Shown here: piece by piece, positions 1 through 9,036 of the stretch
How positions within the stretch are numbered: position 1 is the stretch's first letter
Layout: every line of letters begins with the position of its first letter
Assembly (NCBI GenBank): GCA_024919195.1
Contig: CP103436.1
Coordinates: forward strand, 372,001-436,000
From: Methylophilaceae bacterium LSUCC0717
GTDB lineage: Bacteria; Pseudomonadota; Gammaproteobacteria; Burkholderiales; Methylophilaceae
Direction: 5' to 3'
Length of the DNA stretch: 64,000 nt
Program-made: the position numbers and the translations under genes
Notes under the pieces: generated by a model
Seen by the model: the letters and a program-made list of their open reading frames with translations, nothing else
Databases searched by the model: none
What the model was told of the DNA's origin: nothing

Positions 1-1547
1 GCTTGTCTGATAAATCAGCAGATATTTTAGGTGTTGATAAGCCTACAATTTTTGTCAGCAACATCAGCGAAAATAAGGACACACAACACGGGTATACGCT
101 GGCACAAAAGATGGTGGGCAGAGCATGTGGTGTGGAGGGAGTCTTGCCAGGAACCTACTGTGAACCAAAAATTACATCGGTTGGATCTCAGGATACCACT
201 GGAGCGATGACTCGAGATGAATTAAAAGAACTGGCTTGTTTAGGTTTTAGTGCTGACCTTGTCATGCAAAGCTTTTGCCATACTGCTGCTTATCCAAAAC
301 CAGTGGATATTGATCTGCAACATACATTACCAGACTTTATTAGTAGTCGGGGAGGCGTGTCTTTAAAAGCAGGTGATGGGGTTATTCATTCTTGGTTAAA
401 CCGAATGATTCTTCCTGATACAGTCGGTACCGGTGGAGATTCACATACAAGATTTCCAATCGGTATTTCATTCCCAGCAGGTTCTGGTTTAGTGGCTTTT
501 GCAGCTGCACTAGGTGTCATGCCGTTGGATATGCCTGAGTCTGTTTTGGTAAGATTCAAAGGCAAAATGCAGCCAGGAATCACTCTGAGAGATTTAGTCA
601 ATGCCATTCCATACCAGGCAATAAAAAATGGTGAACTGACAGTGGCTAAACAAGGTAAGAAAAATATTTTTAATGGCAGAATTTTGGAAATTGAGGGCTT
701 ACCCGACTTAAAAGTAGAGCAGGCTTTTGAATTTGCTGATGCGTCGGCTGAACGCTCTGCTAATGGATGTACTGTCAGATTAAATAAAGAACCAATTATT
801 GAGTATCTTGAGTCGAATATTGTATTGATGCAAAACCTAATTGCACAAGGCTACGAAGATAAACGAACCCTTGAGCGAAGAATTCAGAGCATGCAAGATT
901 GGTTGAAAAACCCAGAACTTCTTGAGCCTGATGAAGATGCACAATACGCTTCTATTATTGAGATTGATTTGAATGAAATTACAGAGCCTTTAATTGCCTG
1001 TCCAAATGATCCAGATAACATTAAAACTTTATCTGAAATTCAAAACAATAAGATAGATGAAGTTTTCATTGGAAGTTGTATGACCAATATTGGACATTAT
1101 CGTGCTGCAGGAAAAGTATTGGAAAACCAAGGAGCAATATCGACAAGATTATGGGTTGCCCCACCCACACGAATGGATGAGGTCCAATTGAGAAAAGAAG
1201 GGTACTACTCTGTATTCGGCCAAGCTGGAGCACGAACTGAGTTACCAGGATGCAGTCTATGTATGGGTAATCAAGCCCGTGTTGAAAATGATGCTCATGT
1301 CTTTTCGACTAGTACACGAAACTTTGATAATCGAATGGGTAAGGGTGCACAGGTGTATTTAGGCTCAGCAGAACTGGCAGCTGTGTGTGCATTATTGGGA
1401 AAAATCCCAACGGTTGAAGAGTATCACCAGATTGTGAAAGAAAAGATCTCACCAATTGAGGATAACATTTATCAATACCTAAATTTCCATTTAATGGATG
1501 ACTATGTGGGCGATAAAAAAGTTATTGGGATTGCTGCAGCAAGTTAA
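1..1547 (+). CDS. acnB: aconitate hydratase B, C-terminal part (cut by window start)
   Basis: TCA-cycle aconitase interconverting citrate and isocitrate through a [4Fe-4S] cluster. The frame is open at the left edge, so about 350 N-terminal residues (HEAT-like and swivel domains of a protein of about 865) lie outside the window. The 514 visible residues hold the catalytic domains. The cluster cysteines are in GSCMTN (visible residue 359) and CSLCMGN (417 and 420), and substrate-binding sequence GDSHTR is also present. The TTG at base 3 is an internal codon, not the start. The family assignment is secure. The next gene follows after 8 bases. Confidence 0.97.
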   Translation, partial: LSDKSADILGVDKPTIFVSNISENKDTQHGYTLAQKMVGRACGVEGVLPGTYCEPKITSVGSQDTTGAMTRDELKELACLGFSADLVMQSFCHTAAYPKPVDIDLQHTLPDFISSRGGVSLKAGDGVIHSWLNRMILPDTVGTGGDSHTRFPIGISFPAGSGLVAFAAALGVMPLDMPESVLVRFKGKMQPGITLRDLVNAIPYQAIKNGELTVAKQGKKNIFNGRILEIEGLPDLKVEQAFEFADASAERSANGCTVRLNKEPIIEYLESNIVLMQNLIAQGYEDKRTLERRIQSMQDWLKNPELLEPDEDAQYASIIEIDLNEITEPLIACPNDPDNIKTLSEIQNNKIDEVFIGSCMTNIGHYRAAGKVLENQGAISTRLWVAPPTRMDEVQLRKEGYYSVFGQAGARTELPGCSLCMGNQARVENDAHVFSTSTRNFDNRMGKGAQVYLGSAELAAVCALLGKIPTVEEYHQIVKEKISPIEDNIYQYLNFHLMDDYVGDKKVIGIAAAS

Positions 1548-1555
1548 TTGATATT

Positions 1556-2185
1556 ATGCAATTTGATCCTAATTGCAAAAAATGTTCAAGGCTAGCAAAT
1601 TTTTTAGATAAGGTCAGTCAATCCAATCCAGATTACCATTGTCGTCCAGTGGCACCTTTTGGCGACATGAATCCTCAATTTTTAATTGTTGGACTTGCTC
1701 CAGGAATGCATGGCGCCAACAAAACTGGCCGGCCCTTTACGGGCGATTATGCAGGTATTCTTTTGTATGAGACCCTTAGTAAATTCGGTTTTTCTTCATC
1801 GCCAGAATCCGTCTCTGTAAAAGATGGGTTACAACTTTTTGGTGTTCGCATTACCAACGCAGTGAAATGTTTACCCCCAGAAAACAAGCCTACGACAAGT
1901 GAAATCAAACAATGCAACAATTACCTCGCTACTGAGATCAAGGAAATTAAAAATAAATTAATAATTTTGGCACTTGGGAAAATTGCCCATGAGGCGGTAT
2001 TAACCTCTCAACAGTTAACAAAAAATCATTTTAAATTCAGCCATGGTGCTAAACACATAATATCGGATCAGCAAATATTGTATGATAGTTATCACTGCAG
2101 TCGTTACAACACGCAGACAAAAAGATTAACTCAATCAATGTTTGAAGATGTTTTTTTTAAAATTAAAACAGAAATGGAGAACTAA
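1556..2185 (+). CDS. uracil-DNA glycosylase, family 5 (UdgB)-like
   Basis: DNA-repair glycosylase of the uracil-DNA glycosylase superfamily, which removes uracil or other deaminated bases. The 209-residue protein starts with a C-x2-C pair (CKKC, residues 8-11), consistent with the Fe-S cluster of families 4 and 5. Motif A reads GLAPGMHGANKTGRPF and continues to TGDYAG, the family-5 form that lacks the acidic catalytic residue of family 4. A later YHCSRYNTQT segment resembles motif B (HPS/CxxN-type loop). It follows acnB closely and precedes a tautomerase and uvrC, so it may share a transcript with another repair gene. Superfamily is sure; family 5 over family 4 is likely. Confidence 0.85.
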   Translation: MQFDPNCKKCSRLANFLDKVSQSNPDYHCRPVAPFGDMNPQFLIVGLAPGMHGANKTGRPFTGDYAGILLYETLSKFGFSSSPESVSVKDGLQLFGVRITNAVKCLPPENKPTTSEIKQCNNYLATEIKEIKNKLIILALGKIAHEAVLTSQQLTKNHFKFSHGAKHIISDQQILYDSYHCSRYNTQTKRLTQSMFEDVFFKIKTEMEN

Positions 2186-2186
2186 A

Positions 2187-2366
2187 ATGCCTTACATTAA
2201 CGTCAAGTTAGCTGGATCAATCAATAAAGAGCAAAAAGCAGAAATTGCTAAAGAAATAACCGACACAATGTCTAGAATAGCGAATAAGCCGGCATCATAT
2301 ACTTATGTAGTATTTGACGAAGTTGCCACAGAAGATTGGGCCATTGGAGGAAATTTGCTCGGCTAG
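2187..2366 (+). CDS. 4-oxalocrotonate tautomerase family protein
   Basis: Small tautomerase-superfamily protein of 59 residues, near the usual length of about 60. It begins MPYINVKL, so removal of Met exposes the catalytic N-terminal Pro that acts as general base. The open frame continues upstream to base 2142, but the ATG at 2187 is chosen because Pro must be residue 2. The start lies 1 base after the stop of the glycosylase gene, which implies translational coupling. The physiological substrate cannot be told from sequence. Confidence 0.85.
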   Translation: MPYINVKLAGSINKEQKAEIAKEITDTMSRIANKPASYTYVVFDEVATEDWAIGGNLLG

Positions 2367-2369
2367 AAT

Positions 2370-4166
2370 GTGGAAGAGATAAAAAATTTTATTAAGACAT
2401 TACCAACACATCCTGGCATCTATCGCATGGTGGATGAAAAAGATAAGGTCATATATGTTGGTAAGGCAAAAAACCTAAAAAAAAGAGTTGCCAGTTATTT
2501 TAATAAAAACATTCCTAGTCCTCGAACTAGGTTAATGGTCTCACACATCCAATCGATTCAATACACGGTGACGAACACCGAGGCCGAAGCATTAATTTTG
2601 GAAAATAATTTAATCAAGGAATTAATGCCTCGTTACAATGTTATTTTTAGGGATGATAAATCGTATCCCTATTTAATGATGACATCCCATGCTTTTCCAA
2701 TGCTCAAGTTTCATCGAGGAGTACAAAAAAAAGGAAATAAATATTTTGGACCGTTTCCAAATTCAAATGCTGTAAGAGAGAGTATCCAATTATTACAAAA
2801 AGTTTTTCTTCTTAGAAATTGCGATGATTCAACCTTCAATAATCGGGTTCGTCCATGTTTACAACATCAAATTAAACGATGCACAGCTCCTTGCGTACAG
2901 TTGATTGATGAGAAATCCTATGCTGAGGATTGTCGTCAAGCCGAACTGTTTCTTCTGGGAAAAGATAACGAAGTGGTTGAACAAATGACGGAACATATGA
3001 ACATCGCAGCGGAAAATGAGGAATACGAAAGAGCAGCCGTTTTCCGTGATCGCATTCAAAGCCTGAGACAGGTCAGGTTAAAACAGTTCGTCAGTGATTT
3101 TAGTGAAAATGATGCGGATATTATTGCCTTGGCAGAGGAGTCAGGGATGGTGTGTATTAATTTAGTCATGATCCGCGGCGGAAGACATTTGGGCGACAAG
3201 ACTTTTTTCCCAAAAAATGCCGGTGACTCTGATAATAATTTTACTGAGATTTTTTTATGTCAGCACTATGATGAACAGATGCCACCCCCAGTAATTGTTA
3301 CAGAAGGATCTTTTGACAAAGGTCTAGTGAGCTCATTTTTTAACCTTAAATTTCCTGATAAAAAATTTAAAATTATTTCGAAAGCAACGGGTGACAAAAG
3401 AATGTGGTTAAAGATGGCAAAAAGAAACGCCATGATCAATCTTAGACAAAAAAATCTGCTTGAGTCAGGTAAGGCCGACAAGATTGAGTCCTTAAGAAAG
3501 CTCCTCAACATGCCAGATTTAAATCGCATTGAATGTTTTGATATCAGTCACACCATGGGTAACCAAACGATTGCTTCATGCGTAGTTTATGATGATTTAG
3601 GTATGCAAAATAAAGAGTATAGAAGATTTAATATTAATGACATTACCCCAGGCGATGATTACGCTGCGATGTATCAAGTGCTAGAAAGGCGAGTCAAAAG
3701 AATCATAAATGAGGAGCAAACAAAACCTGACATGATGTTGATTGATGGCGGTAAAGGTCAATTAAAAATGGCTCTTGAAGTTTTCGATAAATATAATGTT
3801 GTAGGTATTCGTCTTGTTTCAATAGCAAAAGGTGAAGGAAGAAAGCCAGGGCTGGAGTCATTAATCCTTGATGATGGGGAGATTCTCAACGATATCCCAA
3901 AAAATAACATCGGTTTTCACTTGTTGCAACACATTAGGGATGAAGCTCATCGTTTTGCAATTACTGGACATAGACAAAAAAGGGCTAAAACAAATCTTTC
4001 ATCATCTCTTGAGGAAATTGAAGGTATTGGACCTAAAAAAAGAAAAGCCTTGCTTGTGTATTTTGGCGGTCTTGATGGTATCAGAAACGCCTCTGTTGAG
4101 GAGTTGTCTCAGGTCACAGGTGTTGATCAAAAGCTTGCTGAGATTGTTTATAACTTTTATCATTAG
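2370..4166 (+). CDS. uvrC: excinuclease ABC subunit C
   Basis: Nucleotide-excision-repair nuclease that makes both incisions in the UvrBC-DNA complex. The 598 residues match family length. An N-terminal GIY-YIG domain (HPGIYRM, VIYVGKAKNLKKR) comes first, then a UVR motif around residues 200-235 (YERAAVFRDRI). The RNase H-like C-terminal nuclease follows (FDISHTMG, MLIDGGKGQL), and helix-hairpin-helix repeats close the protein (EGIGPKKRKALL, VTGVDQKLAE). The start is GTG at 2370; the ATG two bases earlier hits a stop. pgsA follows after 3 bases. Confidence 0.97.
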   Translation: MEEIKNFIKTLPTHPGIYRMVDEKDKVIYVGKAKNLKKRVASYFNKNIPSPRTRLMVSHIQSIQYTVTNTEAEALILENNLIKELMPRYNVIFRDDKSYPYLMMTSHAFPMLKFHRGVQKKGNKYFGPFPNSNAVRESIQLLQKVFLLRNCDDSTFNNRVRPCLQHQIKRCTAPCVQLIDEKSYAEDCRQAELFLLGKDNEVVEQMTEHMNIAAENEEYERAAVFRDRIQSLRQVRLKQFVSDFSENDADIIALAEESGMVCINLVMIRGGRHLGDKTFFPKNAGDSDNNFTEIFLCQHYDEQMPPPVIVTEGSFDKGLVSSFFNLKFPDKKFKIISKATGDKRMWLKMAKRNAMINLRQKNLLESGKADKIESLRKLLNMPDLNRIECFDISHTMGNQTIASCVVYDDLGMQNKEYRRFNINDITPGDDYAAMYQVLERRVKRIINEEQTKPDMMLIDGGKGQLKMALEVFDKYNVVGIRLVSIAKGEGRKPGLESLILDDGEILNDIPKNNIGFHLLQHIRDEAHRFAITGHRQKRAKTNLSSSLEEIEGIGPKKRKALLVYFGGLDGIRNASVEELSQVTGVDQKLAEIVYNFYH

Positions 4167-4169
4167 AAT

Positions 4170-4721
4170 ATGAATCTCCCAAATTACATTTCATTATTTA
4201 GAATCATTCTGATTCCTTTTTTAATTCTGATCTTTTATCTTCCTCATTCTGTTATTGGTAATTTTGATAAAAATTTAATTGCTACCGGCCTGTTTATCCT
4301 TGCTGGAATTAGCGACTGGCTGGATGGATTCTTAGCAAGAAAGTTACAGCTAGAATCGAAGTTTGGAGCTTTTATTGATCCAGTTGCAGATAAATTAATA
4401 GTGATCGCATCATTAGTGTTATTGGTTGAGTTGGATCGGATCAGTGCATTAATTGCAATTATTATTATAGGTAGGGAGGTTGCTGTCAGTGCTTTAAGAG
4501 AATGGATGGCCGGTATTGGAAGTGCAGGAAGTGTTGCGGTAGCATTTGTAGGTAAATTAAAAACGACTATTCAGTTTATTGCGATAACTCTGTTGTTGTA
4601 TTTTGAAGATATTTATCTTATCCCAACTCGACTGCTTGGAGAAATAGCAATTAATCTTGCAGCAATTCTCACCATTATTTCTATGTTGTATTATCTGAAA
4701 AAAGCATTTGTCAGAAATTAA
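4170..4721 (+). CDS. pgsA: CDP-diacylglycerol--glycerol-3-phosphate 3-phosphatidyltransferase
   Basis: Membrane enzyme making phosphatidylglycerol phosphate, the committed step to phosphatidylglycerol and cardiolipin. The 183-residue protein has several hydrophobic segments and the CDP-alcohol phosphotransferase signature with D49, D52, G53, A56, R57, G66, D70 and D74. It follows uvrC as in many proteobacteria. It is the phospholipid-making counterpart of the lipid-remodelling island at 31-40 kb. Confidence 0.95.
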   Translation: MNLPNYISLFRIILIPFLILIFYLPHSVIGNFDKNLIATGLFILAGISDWLDGFLARKLQLESKFGAFIDPVADKLIVIASLVLLVELDRISALIAIIIIGREVAVSALREWMAGIGSAGSVAVAFVGKLKTTIQFIAITLLLYFEDIYLIPTRLLGEIAINLAAILTIISMLYYLKKAFVRN

Positions 4722-4744
4722 ACTAAATCATTTCTTCGCTGAGA

Positions 4745-4772
4745 TTGACATCACTTAAAAAAAAGCTAAAAT
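4745..4772 (+). promoter_or_regulatory. sigma70-type promoter of the tRNA cluster
   Basis: A consensus -35 (TTGACA, 4745-4750), a 16-bp AT-rich spacer and -10 TAAAAT (4767-4772) lie just upstream of tRNA-Gly at 4786. Expected transcription start is near 4779. This is one of the strongest promoter matches in the window and fits a stable-RNA operon. Confidence 0.75.
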
Positions 4773-4785
4773 ACTGCTTCTGTTT

Positions 4786-4861
4786 GCGTGAATAGCTCAG
4801 CTGGTAGAGCGCAACCTTGCCAAGGTTGAGGTCGCGAGTTCGAACCTCGTTTCACGCTCCA
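4786..4861 (+). tRNA. tRNA-Gly(GCC)
   Basis: The 76-nt cloverleaf pairs acceptor GCGTGAA with TTCACGC. The anticodon loop TTGCCAA gives GCC, the T arm contains GTTCGAA, and CCA is encoded at 4859-4861. It is the first of three clustered tRNAs. Confidence 0.97.
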
Positions 4862-4872
4862 AATTTTTTTAC

Positions 4873-4904
4873 AAAGGGGAGACAATACTCCCCTTTTATA
4901 TTTT
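4873..4904 (+). terminator. hairpin between tRNA-Gly and tRNA-Cys, terminator-like
   Basis: A 9-bp perfect stem AAAGGGGAG / CTCCCCTTT (4873-4881 with 4888-4896) encloses a 6-base loop. It is followed by TATATTTT, an interrupted T-tract. It could end some tRNA-Gly transcripts or act as a processing spacer, since tRNA-Cys starts at 4905 with no clear promoter of its own. Confidence 0.6.
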
Positions 4905-4978
4905 GGCGCGTTAGCAAAGTGGTTATGCAGAGGCCTGCAAAGCCTTAGACGCCGGTTCGATTCCGGCACGCGCCTCCA
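4905..4978 (+). tRNA. tRNA-Cys(GCA)
   Basis: The 74-nt cloverleaf pairs acceptor GGCGCGT with ACGCGCC. The anticodon stem-loop around CTGCAAA gives GCA, the T loop is GTTCGATTC, and CCA is encoded. Confidence 0.97.
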
Positions 4979-5017
4979 TTCTTTTTTATAAAGGATGATG
5001 ATAGAATACTTTTCGTT

Positions 5018-5104
5018 GCCCGGGTGGTGAAATTGGTAGACACAAGAGACTTAAAATCTCTCGATCTTACGATCGTGCCGGTTCGATTCCGGCCCCGGGC
5101 ACCA
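5018..5104 (+). tRNA. tRNA-Leu(UAA)
   Basis: Class II tRNA of 87 nt with a long variable arm. Acceptor GCCCGGG pairs with CCCGGGC. The anticodon loop CTTAAAA between AGAGA and TCTCT gives TAA. CCA is encoded. Confidence 0.97.
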
Positions 5105-5123
5105 CTTTTAATCTTTGGTTGTC

Positions 5124-5261
5124 ATGAGCGAAAAAGAATTAAAAAAAATTAATCAAAATTTACAAGCAATTTTAAAAACTTTAAAAATAGTTTTTCTCCT
5201 CATTGCTTTTTTTGCATTCTTATATTTTTCATTATTAATTTACTTGTTTGTTAGTGGATAA
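5124..5261 (+). CDS. 45-residue single-pass membrane peptide
   Basis: ATG at 5124 opens a 45-codon frame ending TAA at 5259-5261, immediately against the TTG start of the next gene. The product has a basic, helical N-terminus (MSEKELKKINQNL) and one hydrophobic stretch of about 22 residues ending in LFVSG. It would form an N-in/C-out or tail-anchored peptide. No family is recognised. Abutting the downstream gene and precise frame closure support it, but no homology does. Confidence 0.5.
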   Translation: MSEKELKKINQNLQAILKTLKIVFLLIAFFAFLYFSLLIYLFVSG

Positions 5262-6098
5262 TTGAAAAGCTTTGTTTTAATAAATCAACCCTCTCAAGAA
5301 ATAATTGATTCTCTTTATAATTGGCGTAATAGATTTAAAATAAAAAAAAATACTACTGACCTATTCACTATCTACAGTGATTTACTCATAGATCGTAATG
5401 CAGGGGTGTTTCCATCAGGAATTATTAAAGATCTTGAAGTTGAAAATCATTGGGTTTATCTGGCCTTACCTGCTAACTTTGAACTTCAGAGAGATTTATT
5501 TATTTTTACTGGTTTAAAAAATGCATCAAAAAACTTACTGTCAACATATTCTCGATTTATAAAAAGTGAACTGGACGAAAATCTTTTTGATTTTCAAAAC
5601 ATCGGAAAATTTATGTTTTTATTATCTAAAAGTAATTTAGATTTTTGTTATAACTCAATTTATGATTTAACAAAGAATCCGTATTGCATTAATGAGCATA
5701 GCTCAATTTCTCATAAAGTTTTCTTTAATAATATCTCAATGCTCACCCATGCATATTTTTCTAATAATGAAATTAATCAACCATTTAATAATTTAATATT
5801 TTTAAAAGCTGGCCTTTACTCAGACCAAAAAAATAAGATGACTGTATTTTCTGATGATGATGATTTCCCAGGCATAGATTGCAATCAAATAAGCGATAAA
5901 GAATTTGAAGATTCAGATAAGTTTATTATTTTTGGAGCACATTCCAATGAGCAGTTTGAAACTTATTTGAAAAAAAATATTAACGACATTGAAAAATTAA
6001 TTTTAGTTGTTGACGACACATCTTATACATTAGAAAAAACAAATAGATTTATTAATTTTTTTAACGGCTCAAGAAAATTCTGGAATGAAATTAATTAA
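5262..6098 (+). CDS. RpfE-like / phosphoglycerate mutase-like protein upstream of recJ
   Basis: Soluble 278-residue protein starting TTG at 5262 directly after the preceding stop; no signal peptide or membrane segment is evident. The HWVYLALPANFELQRDLFIF segment (near residue 65) resembles the conserved W-x-x-A-x-P-x-x-x-x-x-x-R-D core of RpfE-type regulatory proteins. Those proteins are often annotated as cofactor-independent phosphoglycerate mutase-like and are encoded next to recJ in xanthomonads and many betaproteobacteria. Its last 14 bases overlap recJ. The assignment rests on that motif plus synteny, and the biochemical role is unknown. Confidence 0.5.
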   Translation: MKSFVLINQPSQEIIDSLYNWRNRFKIKKNTTDLFTIYSDLLIDRNAGVFPSGIIKDLEVENHWVYLALPANFELQRDLFIFTGLKNASKNLLSTYSRFIKSELDENLFDFQNIGKFMFLLSKSNLDFCYNSIYDLTKNPYCINEHSSISHKVFFNNISMLTHAYFSNNEINQPFNNLIFLKAGLYSDQKNKMTVFSDDDDFPGIDCNQISDKEFEDSDKFIIFGAHSNEQFETYLKKNINDIEKLILVVDDTSYTLEKTNRFINFFNGSRKFWNEIN

Positions 6099-7776
6099 TA
6101 AAAAAATTGATGAAAGCATCAAACAACAACTCATCAATTCTGGACGTCATCCTTTAGTTTCACAAATCTTGGCCGCTAGAAACATTTCTTCTTCTAAAGA
6201 TGTTGAATACCCAATTGAACAGCTTCTTTCCCCAAATAAACTTTTAAACTGCAATGAAGCAGCAGATTTTCTTTCTGATGCCATTCATAAACAAAAAAAA
6301 ATTACCATTGTCGGTGATTATGATGCAGATGGAGCCTCAGGGTCATCAGTAGCAATACTTGGATTTAGGCTGCTAGGTATTGAAGTTGATTTTTTAATCC
6401 CTTCTCGTTTTAAAAATGGTTATGGATTATCTAGCGAGATTGTAGATATGGCGAACACAAAAAAGACAGATATCATAATCACTGTCGATAATGGAATTGC
6501 CAGCTTTGAGGGTATAAGCCATGCCAATGACCTTGGGATTGATGTGATCGTGACAGACCATCATTTACAAGCAGAAAATTTACCCGATGCAAAATTTATA
6601 ATTAACCCTAATCAAAAAAAATGTAGTTTTCCAAGTAAAAATTTATGTGGGGCAGGAGTGGTTTTTTATTTATTGATCGCAATAAGAAAAAAGCTGCGTG
6701 ATCAGAACTATTTTGATAATTTGAATCTAGACGAGCCAAACCTCATGCAACTTCTTGATTTGGTTGCTTTAGCCACCATTGCCGATATGGTGAAGATGGA
6801 TTTTAACAATCGTTTGCTTGTCCATCATGGGTTAAGAGTGATTCGATCTCAACAATGTAATTTAGGTTTAAAAAAACTGTTTCAGCTAACTAATAAATCT
6901 CACTTAACTGCATTAACGAGTGACCTTAGTTTTGTGATTGCACCAAAAATTAATGCAGCAGGAAGAATGGATGATATGAGTCTGGGCGTCGCTTGCCTTA
7001 CAGCTACAAATGAAAATGAAGCACATGAGTATGCCAGGCAGTTAATTGAGTTTAATTTTCAACGAAAAAAAACCGAAGCTGACATGCAGGAAGATGCTCA
7101 AGCAATCATGCGGGGATTTAATAATAGCAACAAAACAATTTGTTTGTTTAATGAAAAATGGCATCAGGGTGTAATAGGTATTCTCGCATCACGACTGAAG
7201 GAAAATTTCTATCGTCCAGTTATTATTTTTGCTCAAGATGAATCAGGATATCTCAAAGGGTCTGCACGCTCAATTGAGGGATTTCATGTTAGGGATGCGA
7301 TTGATCTTGTGGCAAAAAAAAATCCCGAAGTAATTGTTACTTTTGGAGGTCACGCAATGGCCGCCGGCTTGACCATTAAAAAAGATCGTTTTGACAGATT
7401 TGTACAATCTTTTGAGGAAGTTGCTGAATCCATTTTAAAGCCTGAGGACTTAAGTGAAATTATTGAGGTGGATGATAGTATTTTGCAAGATAATATTAAC
7501 GTTCATATTATTGATGAAATTAATCAGTTAGAGTGGGGAAATGGTTTTCAAAGACCATTATTTACAGACACATTTGATTGTGTTGATCAAGAGTTAATCA
7601 AAGGCCTTCACACTAAATTAAACTTAACTAAACATAATCAAACATTTGAGAGTATCTTTTTTAACTATCAAGAATCAATCCCAGATAGAGTAAAATGCTT
7701 ATATACAGTTGAAACTAACAAGTTTAATAATGCAAATAAAGTAACTTTAAATATAAAAAAAATTATCCATGAGTAA
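6085..7776 (+). CDS. recJ: single-stranded-DNA-specific exonuclease RecJ
   Basis: 5'-3' ssDNA exonuclease of recombination and mismatch repair, DHH superfamily. The 563-residue protein shows GDYDADGASG (77-86), VTDHH (DHH at 158-160) and FGGHAMAAGL of the DHHA1 domain, followed by a C-terminal OB-like region. ATG at 6085 overlaps the preceding gene by 14 bases, and its own end overlaps tpiA by 8. Confidence 0.96.
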   Translation: MKLINKKIDESIKQQLINSGRHPLVSQILAARNISSSKDVEYPIEQLLSPNKLLNCNEAADFLSDAIHKQKKITIVGDYDADGASGSSVAILGFRLLGIEVDFLIPSRFKNGYGLSSEIVDMANTKKTDIIITVDNGIASFEGISHANDLGIDVIVTDHHLQAENLPDAKFIINPNQKKCSFPSKNLCGAGVVFYLLIAIRKKLRDQNYFDNLNLDEPNLMQLLDLVALATIADMVKMDFNNRLLVHHGLRVIRSQQCNLGLKKLFQLTNKSHLTALTSDLSFVIAPKINAAGRMDDMSLGVACLTATNENEAHEYARQLIEFNFQRKKTEADMQEDAQAIMRGFNNSNKTICLFNEKWHQGVIGILASRLKENFYRPVIIFAQDESGYLKGSARSIEGFHVRDAIDLVAKKNPEVIVTFGGHAMAAGLTIKKDRFDRFVQSFEEVAESILKPEDLSEIIEVDDSILQDNINVHIIDEINQLEWGNGFQRPLFTDTFDCVDQELIKGLHTKLNLTKHNQTFESIFFNYQESIPDRVKCLYTVETNKFNNANKVTLNIKKIIHE

Positions 7777-8548
7777 AAAAATTATCATTGCAAATTTAAA
7801 AATGTATGGTTCCTCCTCATTTTATGAGGATTTGTTTGCACAAGTGAAATCTGCTCACCAACAATTAGCAGCAAATGATGTTGAGATTGTCATGTGTATT
7901 CCATACCCATACCTTTTTTTGGCAGAAAAAATTTTTGCAAATAGTGGAATTTCTTGGGGTTCACAAAATGTTGCTAAAGATATTGAAGGTCCATTTACTG
8001 GCGAGGTGAGTGTAACAATGCTGACAGATTTTTCCTCACAGTATGCCATTATTGGTCACTCAGAAAGAAATACAGCTTATTGTGAATCAGATTTAAACAT
8101 TGCAGAGAAATTTAAGAGATTAAAAGACCACCATGTCAGACCAATTTTGTGTGTTGGTGAAACTCTGATTGAGAGGGAAGCTGGTATGGAAAAAAAAGTG
8201 GTCCAAGCGCAGCTAGAGACAATCTTGAGCAATGGGCCAGAAATATTTACGGATTCTGTTGTAGCTTATGAGCCAATATGGGCAATTGGAAGCGATATGG
8301 CGGCATCACCTGAGCAGGCTCAAAATATGTGTTCTTTTATTAAAGATTTTATTCACTCTGAAGTGCTCACTAACGGTAATGATGATCAGAAAAAAATACC
8401 TCTAAAAGTAGTATATGGAGGCAGCGTAAATGAGAAAAATACGTTACAATTACTGTCTTTAGATGAGGTTGATGGAGCACTAATAGGCAGGTGCTCATTA
8501 AGTGCTGATAAATTTATTCAGATCTGTAACTTGGCTCATCAAATTTAA
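7769..8548 (+). CDS. tpiA: triosephosphate isomerase
   Basis: Interconverts dihydroxyacetone phosphate and glyceraldehyde 3-phosphate. The 259 residues match the family. N9 and K11 (ANLKMYG), H97 (IIGHSERN), E168 (AYEPIWAIG) and phosphate-binding GGSV are present. The usual NWKMN reads NLKMY here: catalytic Asn and Lys stay while the flanking Trp and Asn differ. The order tpiA-secG-tRNA-Leu-nuoA is typical of betaproteobacteria and several gammaproteobacteria. Confidence 0.96.
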   Translation: MSKKIIIANLKMYGSSSFYEDLFAQVKSAHQQLAANDVEIVMCIPYPYLFLAEKIFANSGISWGSQNVAKDIEGPFTGEVSVTMLTDFSSQYAIIGHSERNTAYCESDLNIAEKFKRLKDHHVRPILCVGETLIEREAGMEKKVVQAQLETILSNGPEIFTDSVVAYEPIWAIGSDMAASPEQAQNMCSFIKDFIHSEVLTNGNDDQKKIPLKVVYGGSVNEKNTLQLLSLDEVDGALIGRCSLSADKFIQICNLAHQI

Positions 8549-8567
8549 ACTTTTTTAAATAAATTTT

Positions 8568-8924
8568 ATGGAAACAATATTAATTATCTTGCACTTATTA
8601 GCAAGTATCGGTGTTATTGGTTTGGTTTTACTGCAAAATGGCAAAGGTGCAGATGCTGGATCAGCCTTTGGTGGCGGTAATTCAAGTGGTTCTTTTGGGA
8701 TCCAAGGCTCAGCAAATTTTATGACTAAAGCGACAGCTTTTTGTGTAACTCTGTTTTTTATCACCAGCATTAGTCTTGCTCTTGTCGCAAGCAATAAGCA
8801 TGGTGATAGAAGTGTTGTAGATGCATCTTCTATAGATACATTTGATACTTTGGACGATGGAAACTCTTTTGATGATGTTCAGTCAGAAGACTTGAGCGAG
8901 GAGCTCTCAGACATCCCTGATTAG
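8568..8924 (+). CDS. secG: preprotein translocase subunit SecG
   Basis: Small subunit of the SecYEG channel. The 118 residues have two membrane segments (about 3-22 and 52-72) flanking the conserved glycine-rich loop (LLQNGKGADAGSAFGGG). A long acidic Asp/Glu/Ser tail follows that is poorly conserved in the family. tRNA-Leu(GAG) begins 5 bases after the stop, so both are probably on one transcript. Confidence 0.95.
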   Translation: METILIILHLLASIGVIGLVLLQNGKGADAGSAFGGGNSSGSFGIQGSANFMTKATAFCVTLFFITSISLALVASNKHGDRSVVDASSIDTFDTLDDGNSFDDVQSEDLSEELSDIPD

Positions 8925-8929
8925 TTTTT

Positions 8930-9014
8930 GCCGTCGTGGTGGAATTGGTAGACACGCTATCTTGAGGGGGTAGTGACGAAAGTCGTGAGAGTTCGAGTCT
9001 CTCCGACGGCACCA
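8930..9014 (+). tRNA. tRNA-Leu(GAG)
   Basis: Class II tRNA of 85 nt. Acceptor GCCGTCG pairs with CGACGGC. Loop TTGAGGG between CTATC and GGTAG gives anticodon GAG, and a long variable arm is present. CCA is encoded. It lies between secG and nuoA. Confidence 0.97.
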
Positions 9015-9036
9015 TTAAATTAAACGATAGGTTTTG

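Noticed and set aside
4766-4969. 67-codon minus-strand frame with SNSRPQPWQG
   Set aside because: Antisense of tRNA-Gly and tRNA-Cys; the typical artefact of translating tRNA genes backwards.
8830-9015. 61-codon minus-strand frame (PSERLELSRL)
   Set aside because: Antisense of tRNA-Leu(GAG) and the end of secG.
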